Origin: Leuctra nigra
Lineage: Eukaryota; Arthropoda; Insecta; Plecoptera; Leuctridae
Assembly (NCBI GenBank): GCA_934045905.1
Contig: OW203771.1
Span: 5,642,001-5,706,000 of the forward strand
Length of the DNA stretch: 64,000 nt
Direction: 5' to 3'
Part shown: piece by piece, positions 59,101 through 64,000 of the stretch
Layout of the letters: the number at the start of each line of letters is the position of its first letter
Position numbering within the stretch: the first letter of the stretch is position 1
Made by a program: the position numbers and the translations under genes
Notes under the pieces: generated by a model
What the model was told of the DNA's origin: nothing
The model's database searches: none
Seen by the model: only the letters and a program-made list of their open reading frames with translations

Positions 59101-61770
59101 GGAGAATTATGGAAATATGTAATTTTAGTACTGCAAAGTTAGTTTACTTCTCATATATTCATTCAAGAATTTCATATGGTATTTTACTTTGGGGGTTTTC
59201 ATGTAAAAGCCACAGAATTTTTATGTTACAAAAAAGAGCAGTACGATATTTAGCCAATGTTAGTTATGATCCTTGTACACCAGGATTTTATTATAAAGAC
59301 TCATGCAGACCTCTGTTCATTCGTTTTAAAATTATGACACTGCCATGCATTTACATTCTTAGCGCAATCATGTTTGTTGTTGAGAATAGGTACCTATTAA
59401 CCATGAATAATGAAGTACATGGTTATAATACCAGGAAAAAAAATGATTTTCATTTGAGTAAATCTATTAACATCAATAAGTGCCCAAAACAGATGGGTGT
59501 TAAATTTTATAATAAATTGAGTGCAGTGATCAAGTCCAAGCTAGATTATGAACGTTTGTATATTTTTAAAGCTTGTTTGAAAGATTTTTTAATAGCTAAT
59601 TGTTTTTATTCCATTGACGAATTCTTGCAGAATTCTATTTAATATTCCTACTCAAATTGTAAATTGAGTTATGTGGTATTATTGACATTGTCTAATTCAC
59701 ATGTATGTGACCAATCTGGACAAATAAAAAATTGAAATTGAAATTGAATTGAAATTGAATTGAAATTGTATCTAACCGGACGACTTCAAAGAGTGGAGAC
59801 ATCCAGCAATGGGAAATCCCGTTGGGAAACACTACAGTGTGGGGTTCCCCAAGGCTCTATCTTAGGACCTCTGATATTCTCCCTCCTAGTCAATGATTTG
59901 GCTCCAGGTACCAGCCTATGTAATCCACGAAGCAATATTGTCCAGTTTGCTGATGACACAATGGCCGTCGTCGAATCGTCTTCTCTGCTGCAGCTCGAGG
60001 AAGATTTGAAGACCGTCACCGACCAACTGACTGAATGGTTCGGTATAAATGGTCTCTCCTTGAACCCGGAGAAATGGTCTTCGCTCCCCGCGGTACGCGT
60101 CACTTACCCAACTCCGATCTAGTGACTACGTCCACAACGAAATTTCTCGGTTTAACTGTAGACAATCAACTAAATTGGGGGCCCCACATCACCAACCTAG
60201 TAGCACGTCTAGCAAGAAATGGATTCCTTATTAGAACGTTAGCTAGGCAATGCTCCTTAGCTGTATTGCGCTGATACAGAGCACATTATCATATGGAATC
60301 ATATTCTGGGGGGCATCCACAGCCATCCAGAAGGTTTTTGTTGCCCAAAAGAGGATCATTAGACATATGTTGATGCGAGGGCCTAGAGAGTCATGCAGGC
60401 AGCTTTTCCGGGATCTTAGAATACTTCCGGTTCCGTGCCTCTATATATTTGCCATATGTATGTTTGTGAGAGACCATCCTGAAGAATTTCAGACCGGCAT
60501 TGCAGAAACGCACGTAACTCGCAGGCATACATTCATAAAGCACCAATACTGCAAACTCAAAATGTCATCGCTAGGGGTAAAGCATGCTGGCAGGAAATTG
60601 TTCAACAACCTACCTGAACCTCTGAGATGTACCACTGACCATGAAGTTTTTAAAATAGGACTTAAGAAGATTCTCCTGGACAATGGGTTTTACTCTACGA
60701 AGGATTTTTTAAACCATACATTTTAAATTTAATTTTAAATAGCCACCTTGCTAAACCTAGTGTGTATTCCTGTACTTATGTATTACATTGACAACATCCA
60801 TGCATTGTATATTCTATTTAATATATGTATTGTTCAACGGATGACTAATAAATAAATAAATAAATAAATTACAAATTCTCTTAAAATGGGGGACATAGGG
60901 GAGAGACAATAATAACTAATATTACTATGACGGAACAGGTTAAGTGAGTGGTAACGCTCTGAACTTGTATTCCGGAGGCCCGGGTTCGATTCCCGCGGCC
61001 GTCCTTCCTGACTGGGGTTTTTTCGTGGTTTTCCCTCAGTCGTCAGGCAAATGCTGGGAAGGTACCCTACTAATAGGCCACGATCGCCTCCTTCCCACCT
61101 TCCATCCTTACCTACTCTTCACCATCATCTCCCAATCATCATCATAATCATTCATCCGTCGCCATTAGCCTCGCTGCAGAACAGTGCGACGTTAAGCCCC
61201 AGACGACAATATTACTATGTAGTACCAGCATTTTTGTCCTCATGTTTACACCTAACTTTTGAGAGCAATTCAATCAACGTTTTCTAAATTTCACAAATTT
61301 TTCCACCCTTAGCACGTAGAGACATAATTCTACTTACACTGGGCACATAAAGAATGACGACACAAGTCTACTTACGCTGGGTACGTAAATCATGGCGGCA
61401 TAAGTCTACTTCCACTGGGCATGTAAAGACATAAGTCTACTTACACTAGCACGAAGAGACATAAGTCTACTTACACTGGGCACGTAGAGACATAAGTCTA
61501 CTTACACTGGGCATGAAGAGACATAAGTCTACTTACACTGGGCAAGTAGAGACATAAGTCTACTTAAACTGGGCATGTAGATACAAGTCTACTTACACTG
61601 GGCACGTAAAGCGTAACGGCATAAGTCTTGTGCTGATCCTGCTCCTGTGAAGCGGTCCGGCTCTTCTTCTTCTTGTTCGTTGAGTCGAGAAGTTCCGACT
61701 CGTCTTTCAACTCGCCGTCGATCATGCACACCGCCTTCTCAACGTTGCAGCTCACTCGAGACAGAATATT
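53103..61770 (-). CDS. ODR4: ODR-4 homologue, C-terminal half (five exons)
   Basis: Minus-strand exons 61770-61597, 56655-56539, 56401-56311, 54913-54731 and 53281-53103 join in phases 0, 0, 1 and 1, giving 247 residues and a TGA stop. All boundaries fit consensus (donors GTAAGT, GTAAGT, GTCAGT, GTGGGT). The order of landmarks matches ODR4: an IDGELKDE(S)ELLD segment with a Lys run; CSGELSCVGVLASRVYLH; AVRAVKQDVVRSLAARLEM; LPHCPVTLCDYVFPGE; an acidic linker; and a C-terminal membrane helix (LLLMSVLAFSLFILIASVAV) with a short tail. In worms ODR-4 helps deliver odorant receptors to cilia; vertebrate ODR4 works with UFSP2 at the endoplasmic reticulum. The N-terminal half lies beyond 61770 and was not found before the window end. 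Introns contain LINEs, a hAT element and a donor-edge minisatellite. Confidence 0.85.
53813..54702 (+). repeat. GAGCGAGC-family repeat in ODR4 intron
   Basis: Left end CTAGGAAAACGCTCTGAGTA then ACGCGTTGATGAGCGAGCAC; right end GAGACGCTCGCTTCGCTCGC after a run of 25 A (54626-54650). About 890 bp, and its right end stops about 28 bases downstream of the donor of the fourth ODR4 exon listed here. Confidence 0.85.
54944..55639. mobile_element. hAT-type non-autonomous transposon in ODR4 intron
   Basis: Inverted ends TAGAGGTGGACGCGT and ACGCGTCCACCTCTA are flanked by an exact 8-bp target duplication TTCCATAC (54936-54943 and 55640-55647). The TAGAGGTGG start and 8-bp duplication are typical of hAT. 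Inside are many CACGCACACTCACG-type direct repeats near both ends and no transposase frame. The insertion lies 23 bases from the start of the ODR4 acceptor region (exon begins at 54913). Confidence 0.92.
56041..56113 (+). pseudogene. tRNA-like sequence, probably a tRNA pseudogene or SINE head
   Basis: It has CTCCG/CGGAG acceptor-stem pairing, a D-arm GTGTAGTTGGTAGAGC, and an anticodon stem TTAGA/TCTAA with loop CCGGCAA (GGC, formally Ala). U33 is replaced by C and the T arm (GTGAGCTCAAAACCCATC) does not pair well. These defects argue against a working tRNA. Confidence 0.45.
57097..57437 (+). pseudogene. Outer LINE reverse transcriptase, 5' part
   Basis: The frame starts with KKGDRALCENYRPIALLPSF and continues through RSGFSTSTAAFAL and FCDLSKAFDSLQHDLIL (RT motifs with the catalytic-strand D in KAFD), stopping at GNWFSS where a second LINE is inserted. 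The element resumes at 59769. Its 5' end is truncated: no endonuclease domain is visible upstream. Confidence 0.8.
57438..59768 (+). mobile_element. Inner LINE (non-LTR retrotransposon) with intact 731-codon RT frame
   Basis: A single frame at 57447-59642 encodes a non-LTR reverse transcriptase of Jockey/CR1-like type. The first 270 residues are the linker between endonuclease and RT. RT landmarks follow: ENYRPIALLSVFSKVLEK (about 275), DFTKAFDMVNHDRL (about 348), GVPQGSIIAPLLF (about 413) and catalytic YADD (about 440-443), then thumb and C-terminal regions with DYERLYIFKACLKDFL. The endonuclease domain is missing, so the copy is 5' truncated. The 3' end is a TTGAAA/ATTGAA tandem tract at about 59726-59768. 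The uninterrupted frame indicates recent insertion. Confidence 0.9.
59769..60868 (+). pseudogene. Outer LINE reverse transcriptase, 3' part, with frameshifts
   Basis: YLTGRLQRVET continues directly from GNWFSS at 57437. RT motifs GVPQGSILGPLIFSLLVND and QFADDTMAV are intact, but frame changes occur near 60075 (after LNPEK) and 60265 (after RQCSL). The frame ends at 60726. The element ends in an AATA-repeat tail at about 60847-60868. Confidence 0.85.
60930..61207 (+). mobile_element. tRNA-derived SINE family 2, copy 2, with 12-bp target duplication
   Basis: Flanked by AATATTACTATG at 60918-60929 and 61208-61219. tRNA-like boxes AAGTGAGTGGTAACGC and GGTTCGATTCC near the start, then GGTTTTCCCTCAGTCG and GGGAAGGTACC, ending in GACGTTAAGCCCCAGACGAC. 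Opposite orientation to the copy at 28600-28871. Confidence 0.92.
61312..61612 (-). repeat. Minisatellite of about 30 bp spanning an ODR4 exon 3' edge and donor, 10 copies
   Basis: The plus-strand word TCTACTTACACTGGGCACGT and variants recur about ten times, every 29-38 bases. On the minus strand each is TACGTGCCCAGT followed by GTAAGTAGA, the end of the ODR4 exon 61770-61597 together with its splice donor. The copy at 61591-61612 is the real exon boundary; the rest lie in the downstream intron. Confidence 0.9.
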
Positions 61771-61805
61771 CTGCGGGAAACATAAACAGTCACTCGTTAA
61801 CTCGC

Positions 61806-61876
61806 TCGAGACATAATCATGCACACCGCCTTCTCAATGTTGCAGCTCACTCGAGACAGAATATTCTGCGGGAGAT
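61806..61876 (-). repeat. Duplicate of the ODR4 exon 5' edge and acceptor
   Basis: About 60 bases match 61720-61776 (ATCATGCACACCGCCTTCTC, GCAGCTCACTCGAGACAGAA, TATTCTGCGGGA). On the minus strand this is a second acceptor (CCGCAG) plus the first 50 or so bases of the exon, upstream of the real one. A shorter CTCGCTCGAGACATAATC block lies between. Confidence 0.85.
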
Positions 61877-61937
61877 TGAAATTGATGACAATAAAGTAAA
61901 AGCGAGTGTGTCAATAGGTTAATATTGCTTTAATTTT

Positions 61938-63210
61938 TTGAGCGAGCGTAGCGAGCGTCTCCATTCTGCACTTTTGGATACTTTCTCTGTTTTTTTTTGT
62001 GTTTTTTTTTTGTGTGTTTGAATTGACGGCACAGGCCACAATTTTCTTCCAATCGAGCTGAAATTTTTCACACATACTAATATCATTCTAACTTAATCGT
62101 GTATAGGTTTTGAGAGCTATAATTTGATTGGTTCAAAAATGAAAATATCTCCCGATTGGTCGAAAATCAAAATGTTCCGATTAAGTTCATATTTTGCATG
62201 AACATTAAGTCTACTATTTTCTCTTATTTTACAAGTTTTTAGCTCAATCGGTAGAGAATGTATCTACTTATTGACATTTAAATAGAAAGTCAGAAGCGAT
62301 TTTATCGACATTTTATTTCCAGTTCAATTTAAATATGATTTTCTTTGTGGATCAGAGCTACGATCACCACACTTTACAGGGATCGCAAACTGTCAGACTA
62401 GCTGGCCATGTGCTTGGTCACCTTGAACACAACAATCATAGAACAGGCGGCTGTGATGTCGCTCACGTGACACATGTCTTTTTCTCCCGCCAGAACAGAA
62501 TTCAAATATTCGACAATGCGCTATCTTCTTTAGCAGTGGCAAGTTTGAGAAGCTCTTTAAAACCTGGCGGCAATTGTGTGAATCAAATTTAAACACTCCA
62601 AAAGCGTACTTTTTTTAAATTTCGCGGGTCACCGGCCGGAAGTAAGACGGAGCAGGAAGTAAGAAAGAGCAAATCGGCGGCCCAAGCACTGGGCCGCCAT
62701 CATTTAGCATTGGTCTTATGGGAGTGACGTCACAATACGCAGACAGTTTCCGATCCCTGTAAAGTGTGGTGATCGTAGATCAGAGTGTATAGATGGCTGT
62801 TCTCAGTTTCAATGAAGTCAGGTAATTTTATTTTGATCTAGTGGATCGCATTTCAATTCACTATGGATGTATATTATGATTCCTGTGCTTTCGACCAGAT
62901 ACATTTCGCCTAGATACATATCATATTTTACACATTTCCAGCCCAATCGGTCAAGAATGTACGGTCAATCAGTCAAGACTTATTGCTATTTTAAGTGTTT
63001 TAAATATCTGCCCAAAGAGTTGATGGAAAAGTATCAAATTTATGGTATCGGTCTGTTTAATTGTTCCAGAGTGTTTATGGAAAGTTGTAAGGAACTTTGG
63101 TAATAGGTAATGTAGGTAATTTTCTTTGATTGAATAGATCGTTTCGATTGGCGATGTCGCCCGTGTCGGTGCTCGCTCATCAACGCGTTACACGGAGCGT
63201 TTTCCTAGTA
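61938..63210 (-). repeat. GAGCGAGC-family repeat with MITE insertion
   Basis: Starts TTGAGCGAGCGTAGCGAGCG and ends with GCTCGCTCATCAACGCGTTA then CACGGAGCGTTTTCCTAG. The insertion at 62358-62778 accounts for its extra length. Confidence 0.8.
62358..62778. mobile_element. MITE with 28-bp inverted ends
   Basis: Ends CTACGATCACCACACTTTAC and its inverse (28 matching bases to AGGGATCG), flanked by a 7-bp duplication ATCAGAG (62351-62357 and 62779-62785). 421 bp. A short open frame inside has no known domain. Superfamily unassigned; a 7-8-bp duplication would fit hAT or a relative. Confidence 0.85.
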
Positions 63211-63429
63211 ATTTAAATGCAAGAAAATTGAGATAGACTTCCTTATTCATAGTTTGCATGAACTTCATTTGTTTTATATAAAAAGAAATTTAAGTTTTTC
63301 CCCAAGAACGGATGACGCGACACTGTATATTTGAGAAAGTTACATAGGTATGAGCAACCATGCTTTCAATAAACTCTTTTAATGTAGGTACCTAGGTATT
63401 TACTAGCCCTATTGAAATAGGAAACACTT

Positions 63430-64000
63430 ATGGCCAAGATGGCCAAGATGGCGGATGGTGATGGAAGTGCATCTGCAGTGCTAAAAGATATTGAACTGTT
63501 AAGTGTGCTGGAGCTGAAGGCTGAACTGGACAAAAGGGGTGAGTCTAAAGCTGGTTCAAAAGCAGTTTTATCTGAAAGGTTGAGGAATGTTTTATCACAA
63601 GATCAAGATAGTTCCGTTGAAAACAGGCCACCGCCTTGCTCTGAATGTAAGCAATGTGCAGTTTGGATGCGGCTAGCCAATAATACTGAGCGCGAGCTAG
63701 AAACTACTAGACGCCTTATTAGCGAGTTGGAATTGCGCTTCAAATTAGTCGAAGAAGCTAGTAATAAGCGAGTCTCATACGCTAGTAAAGAACTAAATGG
63801 GGTGAAAAATGTCATAAAAGAGGTTAAGTCTGTCCACGAAACAGAAAAAAGTCAAGACAGTTCGAGTACAGCAAAATCACGACTGACGGCGCCACACGCC
63901 TTGACATTGGCGCAGGTTATGACTGCGGCAGCAATGAGTACTAATGTTTCCGAAGGCGGGAATTTTGAATTATCAAATCATGAAGTAACGGGTGGAAATT
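63430..64000 (+). CDS. SAP-domain protein, partial (runs off right end); possibly a retroelement ORF1
   Basis: The frame opens at the ATG in ACTTATGGCC, with MAKMAKMADGDG, and stays open for 190 codons to the window end. Residues about 20-55 (DIELLSVLELKAELDKRGE, then AVLSERLRNVL) match the SAP helix-turn-helix DNA-binding pattern (L..ELK..L..RG....G.K..L..RL). Two CxxC-like cysteine pairs follow (CSECKQC at about 76-82), then a long charged helical stretch likely to form a coiled coil. It is preceded by repeat DNA and lies antisense within or beyond the ODR4 gene. Retrotransposon ORF1 proteins often begin this way, so a LINE origin is likely, but a host gene cannot be excluded. Confidence 0.6.
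   Translation, partial: MAKMAKMADGDGSASAVLKDIELLSVLELKAELDKRGESKAGSKAVLSERLRNVLSQDQDSSVENRPPPCSECKQCAVWMRLANNTERELETTRRLISELELRFKLVEEASNKRVSYASKELNGVKNVIKEVKSVHETEKSQDSSSTAKSRLTAPHALTLAQVMTAAAMSTNVSEGGNFELSNHEVTGGN

Noticed and set aside
62335..62592. 85-codon frame beginning MIFFVDQ
   Set aside because: It starts outside and ends inside a MITE with a clear target duplication, and has no known domain.

Overview
This is a gene-sparse, repeat-packed piece of an animal nuclear genome. Genes are split by introns with GT/AG boundaries and compatible codon phases, and intergenic and intronic DNA is AT-rich and full of MITEs, SINEs and LINEs. The gene families (adhesion-type receptor, ODR4, kraken/SERHL-like hydrolase, matrix-metalloprotease prodomain) and the many small inverted-repeat elements suggest an arthropod, probably an insect. 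That is an inference; no species-specific marker was recognised. A 200-base assembly gap lies at 7610-7809.

Layout. 0.1-2.3 kb: the 3' part of an immunoglobulin-domain gene on the minus strand, running off the left end. 14.0-20.8 kb: a minus-strand adhesion-GPCR-like gene with a signal-peptide exon, two ectodomain exons and a large 7TM exon. 25.7-27.3 kb: a short plus-strand gene for a secreted protein that is only a matrixin prodomain with an altered cysteine switch. 31.8-33.6 and 39.5-41.5 kb: two tandem minus-strand paralogues of an unrecognised secreted protein, each with a TATA box and a GATA site. 48.5-51.4 kb: a complete two-exon alpha/beta hydrolase, plus strand. 53.1-61.8 kb: the C-terminal five exons of an ODR4 homologue, minus strand, tail to tail with the hydrolase. 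63.4 kb to the end: an open SAP-domain reading frame, possibly a retroelement ORF1.

Repeats fill the rest. They include three copies of a composite element made of YY1/ETS/CRE-like modules joined to a long inverted repeat; a family whose ends both carry GAGCGAGC; hAT, piggyBac-like and other MITEs; at least three SINE families; and a LINE inserted into another LINE inside an ODR4 intron.

The most unusual pattern is that three separate genes carry minisatellites whose unit spans an exon-intron boundary, so splice sites are multiplied about ten-fold: the acceptor edge in the Ig gene, the acceptor edge in the GPCR gene, and the donor edge in ODR4. All exon joins below were derived by eye from splice consensus and phase, not from transcripts.
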